64,000 nt of DNA from Kaistia algarum (GTDB lineage Bacteria; Pseudomonadota; Alphaproteobacteria; Rhizobiales; Kaistiaceae). A program made the translations under genes and the position numbers. This document shows, piece after piece, positions 17,649 through 26,567 of this stretch. The notes under the pieces were generated by a model. The model searched no databases and was not told the origin of the DNA. It saw only the letters and a program-made list of their open reading frames with translations. The DNA is taken from contig NZ_JAPKNJ010000001.1 in NCBI RefSeq assembly GCF_026343945.1, positions 2,480,001 through 2,544,000 of the forward strand. The letters are read 5' to 3'. Numbering within the stretch: the first letter of the stretch is position 1; each line of letters opens with the position of its first letter.

Positions 17649-18503
17649 ATGGCTCTTTCGACCAACCATCCGCCGGAAACGGCGGATTTAGCGGCGCTCA
17701 AGGCCCATGCGCAGGCGATGCGCCGGCACATGCTGGTGATGGCGCGCGGGCCGGGGCAGGGCTATGTCGGCCAGGGCCTCGGCATCGCCGATACGCTGGC
17801 GGCGATCTATTTCCACGAATTGCGCTGGGATCCGGCCGACCTCCATGCCGAGGACCGCGACCGCTTCCTGCTCTCGACCGGGCATTATTCGATCGCGCTC
17901 TGGGCAGCACTCGCCGAGGCCGGGATCTTCGCGCCTGAGGAATTGACCAGTTACGGCGCCGATGACAGCCGGCTCGACATGTCGACGATCGATACGACGC
18001 CGGGCGTCGAGATGATCGGCGGCTCGCTCGGCCATGGCCTCGGCCAGGCGATCGGCATGGCGCTCGGCCTTCGCACCAAGGGCTCGACGGCGCGCATCTT
18101 CTGCGAGCTTTCCGATGGCGAGATGCAGGAGGGCTCGACGTGGGAGGCGGCGATGTCGGGCAGCCATTTCGGCCTCGACAATCTCGTCGCCCTCATCGAT
18201 TGCAACGGCATCCAGGCCGATGGCGCCCTGGTGCTCGACATGGAGCCGGTCGCTGATAAATGGCGCGCCTTCGGCTGGGCGACGCAGGAAATCGACGGCA
18301 ACGACATGGCGGCGGTCGTCGAGGCGCTGCATCGCGCGCGGGCACGAGCGGGCAAGCCGCATGCGATCGTGCTGCGGACCAAGCCCGGCTTTGGCATTCC
18401 GACCCTGATGGCGCGCGAGAAGGCACATTTCATCCGCGTCGATGGCGGCGAATGGGATCAGCTGATGGTCGAACTCGAGACGGAGGCGGCCAAGCATGGC
18501 TGA
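17649..18503 (+). CDS. Transketolase, N-terminal (TPP-binding) subunit
   Basis: 284 residues, the PP domain of a split transketolase. Transketolase features: STGHYSIALWAALAEAG, GGSLGHGLGQAIGMALG (124-140) and the TPP/Mg motif SDGEMQEGSTWEAAM (155-169) ending at N186 in LIDCNG. The usual GDGE is SDGE here, as in some split enzymes. Pairs with the next gene, which overlaps it by eight bases. Two-subunit transketolases of this kind serve pathway-specific sugars (for example apulose-4-phosphate transketolase AptA/AptB), so pentose-phosphate housekeeping is less likely. Confidence 0.9.
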   Translation: MALSTNHPPETADLAALKAHAQAMRRHMLVMARGPGQGYVGQGLGIADTLAAIYFHELRWDPADLHAEDRDRFLLSTGHYSIALWAALAEAGIFAPEELTSYGADDSRLDMSTIDTTPGVEMIGGSLGHGLGQAIGMALGLRTKGSTARIFCELSDGEMQEGSTWEAAMSGSHFGLDNLVALIDCNGIQADGALVLDMEPVADKWRAFGWATQEIDGNDMAAVVEALHRARARAGKPHAIVLRTKPGFGIPTLMAREKAHFIRVDGGEWDQLMVELETEAAKHG

Positions 18504-19491
18504 GGCAGCACGACATCCGGAGCGCGTCTTCACGCGGGCGATGGGCCGCGACGAGGCGACGGGCAGCCGTCCAACCGTCGATGCCCCCTTCGGCCTGGCG
18601 CTCGCCGCGCTGGGCGCCGAACGGTCTGATATCGTCGGGCTGACGGCGGATCTCGGCAAATATACCGACATATTGCCGTTTCGCGACGCCTTCCCGGATC
18701 GATTCTTCAATATGGGCATGGCCGAGCAGAATCTGATCGCGGCGGCGGCGGGGCTGGCGCGCACCGGCTTCACGCCCTTCGCGACCACCTATGGCGTGTT
18801 CGCGTCGCGGCGGGCCTATGATTTCGTCGCCATCGCCTGTGCCCATTCGAATCTGCCGGTGAAGATCGTCGCCGGTCTTCCGGGCCTCACCACCGGCTAT
18901 GGCGGCACGCATCAGGCGATCGAGGATACCGGGCTGATGCGGCTCATCCCCGGGCTCGCCGTCATCGACCCGTGCGATGCGACCGAGATCCAGGCTGCGA
19001 CCCGCGCCGCTGCCGCCCATCCGGGGCCCGTCTATATGCGGCTGTTGCGTGGCAAGGTGCCGGTCGTGTTCGAGCCGGAGGGTTTCGAATTCGAGATCGG
19101 CAAGGCGCGGCTGGTGCGGGAGGGCGGCGATGTCGGCTTCATCTCGACCGGCTTCATGACCGAGCGGGCGATCGACGCGGCGGCGGCGCTGGAAGCCAAG
19201 GGCATTTCCGCGGGCGTGCTGCACGTGCCGAGCCTGAAGCCCTTCGATGCCGAAGCAGCGGTCGATTTTGCCGGCAAAGTAAAACGTGTCGTCACGGCGG
19301 AGAACCACGTCGTCTCCGGCGGGCTCGCCTCGCTGGTCGCCGAGGCTCTATTCGAGGGCGGTGTCTCGAAAAGGCTGACGCGGATCGGCCTGCCGGATCG
19401 CTATATCGAATGCGGTGCCGTGCCCACGCTGCAGAAGCGCTATCGCATCACCACGGAAGATCTGGTCGCCGCCGGGGAGGGCAGGGCATGA
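18496..19491 (+). CDS. Transketolase, C-terminal (pyrimidine-binding) subunit
   Basis: 331 residues. Contains the Pyr domain with catalytic glutamate E77 in FNMGMAEQNLIAAAAGLA, then GLTTGYGGTHQAIEDTGLMR and the C-terminal domain (VKRVVTAENHVVSGGLASLVAEAL). Together with the previous subunit it would transfer a two-carbon ketol unit between sugar phosphates or non-phosphorylated sugars. Overlaps the upstream subunit by eight bases and the next gene by ATGA, so the four genes from 16869 to 20654 form a tight operon. Confidence 0.9.
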   Translation: MAEAARHPERVFTRAMGRDEATGSRPTVDAPFGLALAALGAERSDIVGLTADLGKYTDILPFRDAFPDRFFNMGMAEQNLIAAAAGLARTGFTPFATTYGVFASRRAYDFVAIACAHSNLPVKIVAGLPGLTTGYGGTHQAIEDTGLMRLIPGLAVIDPCDATEIQAATRAAAAHPGPVYMRLLRGKVPVVFEPEGFEFEIGKARLVREGGDVGFISTGFMTERAIDAAAALEAKGISAGVLHVPSLKPFDAEAAVDFAGKVKRVVTAENHVVSGGLASLVAEALFEGGVSKRLTRIGLPDRYIECGAVPTLQKRYRITTEDLVAAGEGRA

Positions 19492-20654
19492 AGATCACGG
19501 AGATCGAGACCTTCCTCGTCGGCGCTGGCTGGAAGAATTGGCTCTTTGTTCGCCTCCATACCGATGCCGGCATTACCGGCCTCGGCGAGGGCACGTTGAA
19601 CGGCTTCATCCGCACCACCGAAGCGGCTGTGCGCGAACTGGAGCATCTCGTGATCGGCGAAGATCCGAGACGCATCACGGCTCTGGCGAAGAAGATGCTC
19701 GACAGCGTTTCGCTTGACGGCGGCCATATCCACCGCACGGCGATCGCGGCGGTCGAAGTCGCCTGCTGGGACATTCTCGGCAAGTCGCTCGGCGTGCCGA
19801 TCCACCAGCTTCTCGGCGGAAGGGTGCGCGACAGTGTGCTCGGCTATGCCAATGGCTGGTACCGCACCGAGCGCTCGCCGGAGGCCTTCCTGAAAGCGGC
19901 CGAGGGCGTGATCGCCAAGGGTTTCCACGCGATGAAGCTCGATCCGTTCGGGACGGCGCAAGGGTTCATTTCCGAAGCCGAGCTCGATCTTTCCTACGAG
20001 ATATTGAAGGCGCTGCGCGACAATCTCCCGGCCGACACCCGCATCCTGATCGACGTCCATGCCCGCTTCACCGAGATCGAGGCGATCCGCGCGGCGCATC
20101 GTCTTGCGCCGCTCGGACTCTATTGGTGGGAGGAGCCGACCAGCCGCGACCGGCAGGAAACGGTGCATTCCGTCGGCAGGGCGAGCCCGATCCCGGTCGC
20201 GACCGGTGAAATGTATGACACCGTCGGCCAGTTCTACACGCTGGCCGAGCGAGGCGGCGTCAACATCTTCCAGCCCGAGCCCATGTCGCTTGGCGGCATC
20301 GGCAATACGATGGCCGTCGCCAATCTGGCGCTCGCCCACGGCAGCTATATCGCCCCGCATCAGAGCGGTGGCCCCGTGGCCACCGCTGTATGCCTGCAAC
20401 TCGCCGCCTGTGTCCCCAATTTCCTGATCCAGGAACATTTCGACGCGTTCAACGAGCCCTGGACGCAAGAACTCGTGACCTGGCATCCGGTGATCGACCC
20501 GGAGACCGGCCATCTGTCGCTCCCCGATGCGCCGGGCCTCGGGCTCGAACTCAACGACGCCGTGGCGCTCGCCCATCCCTATGATCCGGCCGCCTATCTG
20601 AACGTCCATGCCGAGGGCTGGGAGAAGCGCCTTGGTTCGCGCAAGCGCGGCTGA
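19488..20654 (+). CDS. Enolase-superfamily sugar-acid dehydratase (galactonate-dehydratase-like)
   Basis: 388 residues, mandelate racemase/muconate lactonising fold. Metal ligands D189 (LIDVHARF), E215 (YWWEEPTS) and E241 (VATGEMYD) with H191 and H291 (IAPHQSGGP) reproduce the pattern of E. coli D-galactonate dehydratase (recalled as D183, H185, E209, E235, H285) at a constant +6 offset. An aldonate dehydratase giving a 2-keto-3-deoxy acid is therefore the best call. The exact sugar acid is open; the first 40 residues (capping domain, KITEIETFLVGAGWKNWLF) differ from DgoD. ATG overlaps the transketolase stop. Confidence 0.82.
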   Translation: MKITEIETFLVGAGWKNWLFVRLHTDAGITGLGEGTLNGFIRTTEAAVRELEHLVIGEDPRRITALAKKMLDSVSLDGGHIHRTAIAAVEVACWDILGKSLGVPIHQLLGGRVRDSVLGYANGWYRTERSPEAFLKAAEGVIAKGFHAMKLDPFGTAQGFISEAELDLSYEILKALRDNLPADTRILIDVHARFTEIEAIRAAHRLAPLGLYWWEEPTSRDRQETVHSVGRASPIPVATGEMYDTVGQFYTLAERGGVNIFQPEPMSLGGIGNTMAVANLALAHGSYIAPHQSGGPVATAVCLQLAACVPNFLIQEHFDAFNEPWTQELVTWHPVIDPETGHLSLPDAPGLGLELNDAVALAHPYDPAAYLNVHAEGWEKRLGSRKRG

Positions 20655-20685
20655 CGCCGGCGGGGCGCAAGTCGCTTGATATCTT

Positions 20686-20697
20686 TATAATAGTATG
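20686..20697. promoter_or_regulatory. AT-rich operator site D (half-site) of the putative UTRA-regulator regulon
   Basis: TATAATAGTATG shares its first half with sites A-C and the central GTAT with site E, but has no clear second half. It lies in the 199-base gap before the amino-acid-type importer. It also reads as a perfect -10, but no -35 stands at the right distance. Confidence 0.45.
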
Positions 20698-20853
20698 TTC
20701 GTCTTATGAAGAACGCCCGGCCTGTTGCGTACCGGGAGTTGAGCAAGAAGAGATGCGGCGGCTTTGCCGGACCAGCATCCGATACCGCACCACGAGGAAA
20801 CGCCGAGCCCGGACTCCGCCAGACGCGGGCCGGGACCCAAGGGAGGATTATCC

Positions 20854-21675
20854 ATGCTGAACCGACCCCGCCGGGCCGTGCTGCGCGGCGCCATGATGGC
20901 CTTTGTCGGGCTCGCCGCCCTGGCCGCTCTGCCCGCCGCCGGCTTTGCCGAGACCACCACCGACAGCATCATCTCGAATGGCAAGGTGGTGATCGCCGTC
21001 GATACGACCACGCCCCCCTATGGCATGATCGACGACCAGATGCAGCCGACCGGCTTCGACATCGAACTCGCCCAGCTCATCGGCAAGGCTCTCGGTGTTC
21101 CGGTCGAATTCGTCACGGTGACCTCGCCCGGGCGCATTCCGGCGCTGCTCACCAACCGGGCCGATCTCGTCGTGTCGATCTTCTCGATCACGGCGGAGCG
21201 GGCGCTGCAGGTGGCTTTCACCATCCCCTATGCGTCGCAATCCTCCGTCGTGCTGGCGCCGAAGAGCGTCAATATCAAGTCGGCGAAGGATCTGGTTGGG
21301 CTCAAGGTCGGCGTGACGCGCGGCACCGGCGAGGATGGTCTGCTGACCGCCGCGGCGAAGGATAATCCCGGCATTGAGATCCTGCGTTTCGACGATTATG
21401 CCTCGATCTCGCAGGCCATGCTCTCCGGTCAGATCGACGCGATGGGCGGAGGCGACTATGGCGACATCTATCTGAAGAAGAGCGCCAAGGGCGATGATTT
21501 CGAGCTGAAATACGTCCTGAAGACGTTCTACTTCGGCATCGGCGTGCGCAAGGACAGCCCGCAGCTGCTGCAATGGCTGAACACCTTCATCTTCACGCTG
21601 CGCCAGGACGGCACGCTCGATCGTCTGTCGCAGAAATACCGCAAGACACCGCTGCCGACCCTGCCGACGTTCTGA
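20854..21675 (+). CDS. ABC transporter substrate-binding protein, family 3 (polar amino acid type)
   Basis: 273 residues. N-terminal signal peptide with RPRR then a hydrophobic core ending ...PAAGFAET. The mature protein has the SBP_bac_3 pattern: KVVIAVDTTTPPYGMIDDQMQPTGFDIELAQLIGKAL and the RIPALLTNRADLVVSIFSIT segment. GGGAGGATTATCC precedes the ATG. It delivers a small charged ligand, possibly a sugar-acid-like or amino compound given its neighbours, to the two permeases that follow. Confidence 0.9.
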   Translation: MLNRPRRAVLRGAMMAFVGLAALAALPAAGFAETTTDSIISNGKVVIAVDTTTPPYGMIDDQMQPTGFDIELAQLIGKALGVPVEFVTVTSPGRIPALLTNRADLVVSIFSITAERALQVAFTIPYASQSSVVLAPKSVNIKSAKDLVGLKVGVTRGTGEDGLLTAAAKDNPGIEILRFDDYASISQAMLSGQIDAMGGGDYGDIYLKKSAKGDDFELKYVLKTFYFGIGVRKDSPQLLQWLNTFIFTLRQDGTLDRLSQKYRKTPLPTLPTF

Positions 21676-21744
21676 CGCCCTAGCTAGCCGCGACAGGGCC
21701 GCCTACGGCCTTATCGCTCCTCCTCCTACGCAGCGGGAGCCGGA

Positions 21745-22410
21745 ATGAACTACGTCTTTCAGTTCGGCCCGATCCTGGCTCGCTGGCCGGAGTTTCTTTA
21801 CGGCGTCTGGCGAACGATGGAACTGACCGCGGCCTCGGTCGCGGTCGGCTTCGTCATCGGCGTTCTCGGCGCGCTCGGGCGCAGCTTCGGTCCGCTCTGG
21901 CTTCGCGCTCTGATCGGGGCCTATGTCGAGATCATCCGCAATACGCCGCTGCTGGTGCAGCTCTATTTCGTCTTCTTCTCGTTGCCGCTGCTGGGCTTGC
22001 GCCTTTCGAGCGATCAGGCGGCGATCCTCGCCCTTTCGATCCATCTCGGCGCCTATGCTACCGAAATTCTTCGCGCCGGCATCCAGTCAATACCGGGCGG
22101 CCAGATCGAGGCGGCGAAGTCGCTCGGCCTGTCGCGCCGCCAGATCATCCGCCATGTGATCATGGTTCCGGCAGTGCGCGCCGTCTATCCGGCCCTGACC
22201 AGCCAGTTCATCCTGCAACTTCTCGGCACCTCGATCGTCTCGGCGATCGCGGCAGAGGAACTGACAGCCATTGCCAACAACATGGCGATGCAGACGTTCC
22301 GCAATTTCGAGATCTATATCGTCATCGCGGTGATCTACTTCGTACTGGTGCGCGTCTGCGATCTTGTCTTTCGCCTCGCTTCCCGATTCCTGTTCCGGTG
22401 GAAGACATGA
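21745..22410 (+). CDS. ABC transporter permease, HisM/GlnP type
   Basis: 221 residues with five hydrophobic segments. The cytoplasmic EAA loop that docks the ATPase is clear (EILRAGIQSIPGGQIEAAKSLGLS). N-terminus ARWPEFLYGVWRTMELTAASV is typical of polar amino-acid permeases. Probably heterodimerises with the next gene, whose ATG overlaps this stop as ATGA. Confidence 0.92.
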   Translation: MNYVFQFGPILARWPEFLYGVWRTMELTAASVAVGFVIGVLGALGRSFGPLWLRALIGAYVEIIRNTPLLVQLYFVFFSLPLLGLRLSSDQAAILALSIHLGAYATEILRAGIQSIPGGQIEAAKSLGLSRRQIIRHVIMVPAVRAVYPALTSQFILQLLGTSIVSAIAAEELTAIANNMAMQTFRNFEIYIVIAVIYFVLVRVCDLVFRLASRFLFRWKT

Positions 22411-23078
22411 GCCTGCGAGAATTCGGTCCTTCCGAGATTTATTTTCTGCTGCTTTCCGCCCGGTGGACACTGCTGCTTTCGGTCGTCGCTTTTGCCGGCG
22501 GCGGTGCGCTCGGCCTCCTGATCGCGGCGCTCCGCGTCGGGCCGTGGCCGTGGCTGCGGCATCTGGCGGCCGGCTATGTCAGCTTCATGCAGTCGACGCC
22601 GATCCTGATCCAGCTCTTCATGGTCTATTACGGCTCGTCCTTCATCGGCCTCCGGCCCGATCCATGGCCGGCCGCGGCCATCACCTTCTGCCTTAACAGT
22701 GCTGCCTTCTTCGGCGAGATCTTCCGCGGATCGATCGAAGCCGTGTCCAAGGGTCAGTGGGAGGCATCGACCTCGCTGGGCCTGCGCTATCTCGCAACGC
22801 TGCGCCTTGTCATCCTTCCGCAGGCCGCGCTGCTCAGCCTGCCGCCGACGGTCGGCTTCATGGTGCAGATCGTGAAGACGACGTCAGTCGCCTCGTTGAT
22901 CGGCCTCGTCGAACTGTCGCGCACGGGAACGATGATCAACACGGTGACGTTCCAGCCTGTGCTCGTGTTCGGCACCGTGGCCGCCATCTACTTCGCGCTC
23001 TGCTGGCCACTGTCGCTGCTCGGCCAATATCTGGAACGCCGTCTGATCACGGGGCGCGAACGGCGCGTCGCCCTGTGA
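22407..23078 (+). CDS. ABC transporter permease, HisQ/GlnP type
   Basis: 223 residues, five hydrophobic segments, EAA loop in IFRGSIEAVSKGQWEASTSLGL. ATG 22407 is preceded by GGTGGAAG; an in-frame GTG three codons earlier is less likely. The two permeases and the binding protein form a family-3 importer, but no HisP-type ATPase gene follows: the next gene is the LacI-family regulator on the opposite strand, so the importer must borrow an ATPase. Confidence 0.92.
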   Translation: MSLREFGPSEIYFLLLSARWTLLLSVVAFAGGGALGLLIAALRVGPWPWLRHLAAGYVSFMQSTPILIQLFMVYYGSSFIGLRPDPWPAAAITFCLNSAAFFGEIFRGSIEAVSKGQWEASTSLGLRYLATLRLVILPQAALLSLPPTVGFMVQIVKTTSVASLIGLVELSRTGTMINTVTFQPVLVFGTVAAIYFALCWPLSLLGQYLERRLITGRERRVAL

Positions 23079-23083
23079 CGTAT

Positions 23084-24127
23084 TCAGGTACTTTCGCGGT
23101 CGATGATCTCAAAGCCGATCGGCGTGATCCTCGGGACGTCCGTCTCGCCTTTGAGGCGTCGCAGCAATTGCTCGACCGCCTGGCGGCCCATGTCGTAGCG
23201 CGGGACGCGAACGGTGGTGAGGCGGGGGAAAAGCTGCGCGGCGAGGTCCATGTCGCCATAGCCGGCGATGGCGAGGCGCTCCGGGATCTTCCAGCCCCGA
23301 CGATGGCATTCCTGCACGGCGCCGATGGCCAGCGTGTCGCTGGAGCAGAAGACGACATCCAGCGCCGTATCGCGCTCGACGAGGGCGGTCAGTGCCTCGG
23401 CGCCGCCCTGCGGCGTGATCGGCACCTCGATCTCGAGGCTTTGCGGATAGAGGTGGCCGCGATCGGCGAGCGCCGCCTGATAGCCGATGCGCCGCTGCTG
23501 CAGGCGGTCATTGCCGTGCATCGGCGTGGATACAAAACCGATCCGCCGATAGCCCCGGTCGACGAGATGGACGGTCATCGCATAGGCGGTGTCGAAATTG
23601 GAGACGCCGACGGCCATGTCGATCGGCTCGCGGCCTTGGATTTCGCTGATCTCGACGACGGCATAGTCGCCTGCTGCCAGCAAGTGCCGCGCCGCTGGAG
23701 ACTGCACGAAAGCCTGGAGAATGAGCCCCGCCGGCTGCCAGCCGAGCAGGGAGCGGATCGCCCGGTCCTCGGCCTGCTCGTCGAAATCGCCCTGGATCAG
23801 CAGCAACTGGTAGCCTGCCTCGTGGCAGGCGTCGGTCATGCCCTGCACCTGCTCGGCGATGCCGGAATTGATCAGCGGCGGCACCATCGTGCCGATGATG
23901 CTGCGGCGGCTGCGCAGCGAGGACATGGAAGAGGCGAGCTGGTTGCGGATAAAGCCCTCGCGCTCGATCACCTCCATGATCCGCGCCCGCGTCTCGGGCG
24001 AGACCTTTTCCGGATTGGCCAGCGCCCGCGAAACCGTCATCGGCGCCACCCCGGCGCGCCGGGCGATCTCCTTCATGCCAAGGCGCGGACCTCCGCTTCC
24101 GCTCTTGCCCCCCGCCGGCTTGGTCAT
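23084..24127 (-). CDS. LacI-family transcriptional regulator (gluconate-repressor-like)
   Basis: 347 residues. DNA-binding headpiece at about 16-60: MKEIARRAGVAPMTVSRALANP, with hinge helix near NQLASSMSSLRSRR. The sugar-binding core follows (IGTMVPPLINSGIAEQVQGM, GLILQAF, VGVSNFDTAYAM, VVFCSSDTLAIGAVQECHRR). Helix, hinge and core resemble E. coli GntR rather than LacI or PurR. Start ATG 24127 has GAGGAACGGGA upstream. It is transcribed divergently from the first sugar importer; the operators at 16830 and 35617 fit this subfamily. Confidence 0.92.
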   Translation of the reverse strand: MTKPAGGKSGSGGPRLGMKEIARRAGVAPMTVSRALANPEKVSPETRARIMEVIEREGFIRNQLASSMSSLRSRRSIIGTMVPPLINSGIAEQVQGMTDACHEAGYQLLLIQGDFDEQAEDRAIRSLLGWQPAGLILQAFVQSPAARHLLAAGDYAVVEISEIQGREPIDMAVGVSNFDTAYAMTVHLVDRGYRRIGFVSTPMHGNDRLQQRRIGYQAALADRGHLYPQSLEIEVPITPQGGAEALTALVERDTALDVVFCSSDTLAIGAVQECHRRGWKIPERLAIAGYGDMDLAAQLFPRLTTVRVPRYDMGRQAVEQLLRRLKGETDVPRITPIGFEIIDREST

Positions 24128-24269
24128 CGCGTCCCGTTCCTCGTTTGTGAATCCTCGCGGAAGCATAGTCCGAGGGCGGGCTGCCGTCGCGGGTCACCTC
24201 GCGAGGGCGTACCGGCGGCGCCTGTGGGTGCGTCACGACGGCGCCGCAGCGGTTCGTTGTTGATAAAAA

Positions 24270-24289
24270 TATAATAGCATGATGTTATG
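24270..24289. promoter_or_regulatory. AT-rich palindromic operator site A
   Basis: Contains ATAATAGCATGATGTTAT, an 18-base palindrome centred on CATG with seven of nine pairs matching. It lies between the divergent LacI-family gene and the importer permease, about 70 bases before the latter's start, and is identical over 20 bases to site B. Assigned to the UTRA regulator at 34724 by co-occurrence. Confidence 0.65.
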
Positions 24290-24360
24290 TGAATAAGCCC
24301 GGTAAGAAGGGTGTCGTCCGGATCATCCGAGGAGGGGTGACTGTGGCGGAGGAGGAAAAG

Positions 24361-25416
24361 ATGGATAGAGCCGCCGCGCGGGAAGCCGCGCCGGAAGGGT
24401 CGGGGCGTGCGCTGCGCGACCGGTTGACGAGGTTTGTCGCGGTCGGCGAGGTGGGGGTCCTGCTGGCGCTCATTCTCATCGTCATCTTCTTCTATGCGAT
24501 GGAGCCGGCCTTCCTCTCCGAGCGCAACGTGCGCGCCATTCTGCGGGTCGTCTCCTTCGTCGGCATCATCGCGATCGGCCAGACGATCCTGCTGGTCGGT
24601 GGCGAATTCGATCTTTCCGTCGGCGCGGTTGCCGGCCTCTCCGCCGTGGCGAGTGCCAAGCTGATGACGGCGCTTGCGCTTCCCGTTCCGCTTGCGCTTC
24701 TCGGCGGCGTTCTAGTCGGCGGCGGCGTCGGTCTCGTCAACGGCCTCGCGGTCGTCAAGCTGAAGATCCCGGCTTTCATCCAGACGCTCGGCATGCTGTT
24801 CATCGGCCAGGGACTCATCCAGGTCGTGACCAATGGCTATCCGGTCTATCCGCTGCCGAAAGTGATCAGCGAGATCGGCATGGCCGATTTCGTCTTCGGC
24901 CTTGGCTGGAGCTTCGTCTTCTTCGTCGTCGCCGCAGTGACCGCCGATTTCGTCCTGCGCCGCACCGTGCTCGGCCGCAACATGTATGCGACCGGCGGAA
25001 ATCCCGAGGTCGCGCGCCTCGTCGGCATCGATACCGCCCGCTACAAGATCGGCGCCTTCATCGTCGTCGGCATGCTCGCCGCGGTCGCCGGCATGTTTGT
25101 CATGGCCGACTTGGCGTCGGGCACGACGTCGATCGGCTCCGGTTGGGAGCTGACCGTCATTGCCGGCGTTGTCGTCGGCGGCGTCAGCCTGTTCGGCGGC
25201 GCGGGCACGATGGCGGGCGGTCTTATCGGCATCCTGCTGCTGCAGGTCGTCACCTCCGGTCTCGTCGTCATCGGCGTCAATGCCAACTGGCAGCAGATCG
25301 CGGTCGGCCTGATCATGGTGATCGCGGTCGGGCTCGACGTGCTGCGCCGCCGCTACTTCATCGCCGGCTCCAGCGCGCAGCCGGCGAGCGAGCCATCGGG
25401 CGGCAATCCGGCCTGA
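24361..25416 (+). CDS. Sugar ABC transporter permease (RbsC-like)
   Basis: 351 residues, about ten hydrophobic segments, with the RbsC/XylH-family landmarks GQTILLVGGEFDLSVGAVAG near the N-terminus, ATGGNPEVARLVGID in the cytoplasmic loop and the GGVSLFGGAGTMAGGLIG block. ATG 24361 (GGAGGA upstream) is chosen; a GTG at 24343 with AGGAGGGG upstream is equally possible and would add six residues. Only one permease is present, so it would act as a homodimer. First gene of an importer operon with a binding protein, an ATPase and an SDR. Confidence 0.92.
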   Translation: MDRAAAREAAPEGSGRALRDRLTRFVAVGEVGVLLALILIVIFFYAMEPAFLSERNVRAILRVVSFVGIIAIGQTILLVGGEFDLSVGAVAGLSAVASAKLMTALALPVPLALLGGVLVGGGVGLVNGLAVVKLKIPAFIQTLGMLFIGQGLIQVVTNGYPVYPLPKVISEIGMADFVFGLGWSFVFFVVAAVTADFVLRRTVLGRNMYATGGNPEVARLVGIDTARYKIGAFIVVGMLAAVAGMFVMADLASGTTSIGSGWELTVIAGVVVGGVSLFGGAGTMAGGLIGILLLQVVTSGLVVIGVNANWQQIAVGLIMVIAVGLDVLRRRYFIAGSSAQPASEPSGGNPA

Positions 25417-25517
25417 CAGGAACCGAAGGTGAAAGCGCCTCGGCAGGCCATCGACTCCGGTCCAGGACCGGCATGAGAGACCGGCAAATGCCGGCAATCG
25501 AAGAGGGAGGAACTGAC

Positions 25518-26495
25518 ATGACGAACCACAAGACGGCGCTCGGCAAGGCGCTGCTCATCGCACTCACCGCCACGGCGGCACTCGCCGGCGGCACGGCGAT
25601 CAGCAACGCTGCCGGCAAGAACATTCTCTGGGTCCAGCCGATGCGCGATCACCCGGTGCACCGGCTGATGCAGGCGGGCTTCCTCGCCAAGTGCAAGGAA
25701 CTCGGCGACACCTGCGAGGTGGTCGGCAATCCGAGCGCCACGAATTACGATGTCCCTGCCTCGATCCCTCTGGCGGAAGCCGCCATGGCCCGCACCAAGT
25801 TCGATGCGATCGCCGTCTATGGCCCCGGCCCGGAAATCTATCCCTTCATCGGCAAGCTCGGACAGGAAGGCTTTCCGGTCGTGACCTGGCACGTGCTGCC
25901 GGCCGAAGGCAGCGTTCCGGGTCTCAAGGCCGCGACGGGCGAGGATATTCCTAGCGCCGGCAACGCCGCCGCGATCGCCATGGGCGAGAAGCTTGGTGGC
26001 AAAGGCACGATCGCCCTGACGCAGGGCTCGTCCAACGACACCGAGAACGTCATGTCGGACTCGTTCCGCAAGACGATGGCCGCGAAGTTCCCGGACATCA
26101 AGATCCTCGATACGCAGATGGAAGGCTTCGAGCCGTCTGCCGCCGAGGGCAAGGCCGTCGCGCTGCTGCAAGGCAATCCGGACGTCAACGCCGCCTTCTC
26201 GACGACGGGCAATGGTATCCAGACCTGGTCGGGCGCGGCGCGCAAGGCCGGCCGCGAAGGCCTCGTCATCATCGGCATGGACTATATCCGCCAGAACCTC
26301 GATATCGTTAAGTCGGGCGCGGCGTTCGGCGTCGTGGCACAGCCGCTCTATGAGGAAAGCGCCAAGACGGCGGAACTCGCCAATGATCTGGCCGAGGGCA
26401 AGACGGTTCCGTATCTGAACCCGCTGCCGGCTTCCGTCCTGACCGCCGCCGACCTCGATCCCTACTACAAAATGCTCGACAGCGCCGGGCAGTAA
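25518..26495 (+). CDS. Sugar ABC transporter substrate-binding protein (periplasmic-binding-protein family 4)
   Basis: 325 residues with a signal peptide (core LLIALTATAALAGGTA, cleavage near SNAAGKN). The mature part is the RbsB/LsrB-like bilobed fold: KNILWVQPMRDHPVHRLMQAGF, AVYGPGPEIYPFIGKLG, VTWHVLPAE and DVNAAFSTTGNGIQTW. GGGAGGAACTGAC precedes the ATG. The His/Pro-rich opening (MRDHPVH) is not the usual ribose-binding type, so the ligand may be a different sugar or polyol. Confidence 0.9.
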   Translation: MTNHKTALGKALLIALTATAALAGGTAISNAAGKNILWVQPMRDHPVHRLMQAGFLAKCKELGDTCEVVGNPSATNYDVPASIPLAEAAMARTKFDAIAVYGPGPEIYPFIGKLGQEGFPVVTWHVLPAEGSVPGLKAATGEDIPSAGNAAAIAMGEKLGGKGTIALTQGSSNDTENVMSDSFRKTMAAKFPDIKILDTQMEGFEPSAAEGKAVALLQGNPDVNAAFSTTGNGIQTWSGAARKAGREGLVIIGMDYIRQNLDIVKSGAAFGVVAQPLYEESAKTAELANDLAEGKTVPYLNPLPASVLTAADLDPYYKMLDSAGQ

Positions 26496-26510
26496 GACGC
26501 TAACCCTCGT

Positions 26511-26542
26511 CCGTCATCCTCGGGGAAGCCCGGGGATGACGG
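26511..26542. repeat. Long inverted repeat between binding-protein and ATPase genes
   Basis: CCGTCATCC...GGATGACGG with an inner CGGG/CCCG pairs into a 14-bp stem (one T-G wobble) around a GAAG loop. There is no T-run. The sequence resembles the GTCATCC-type palindromes scattered between genes in Rhizobiales. Here it could protect the upstream binding-protein message and lower ATPase expression. Confidence 0.65.
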
Positions 26543-26567
26543 CGGGGAAGCGGAGGCTTGGGCGTCC

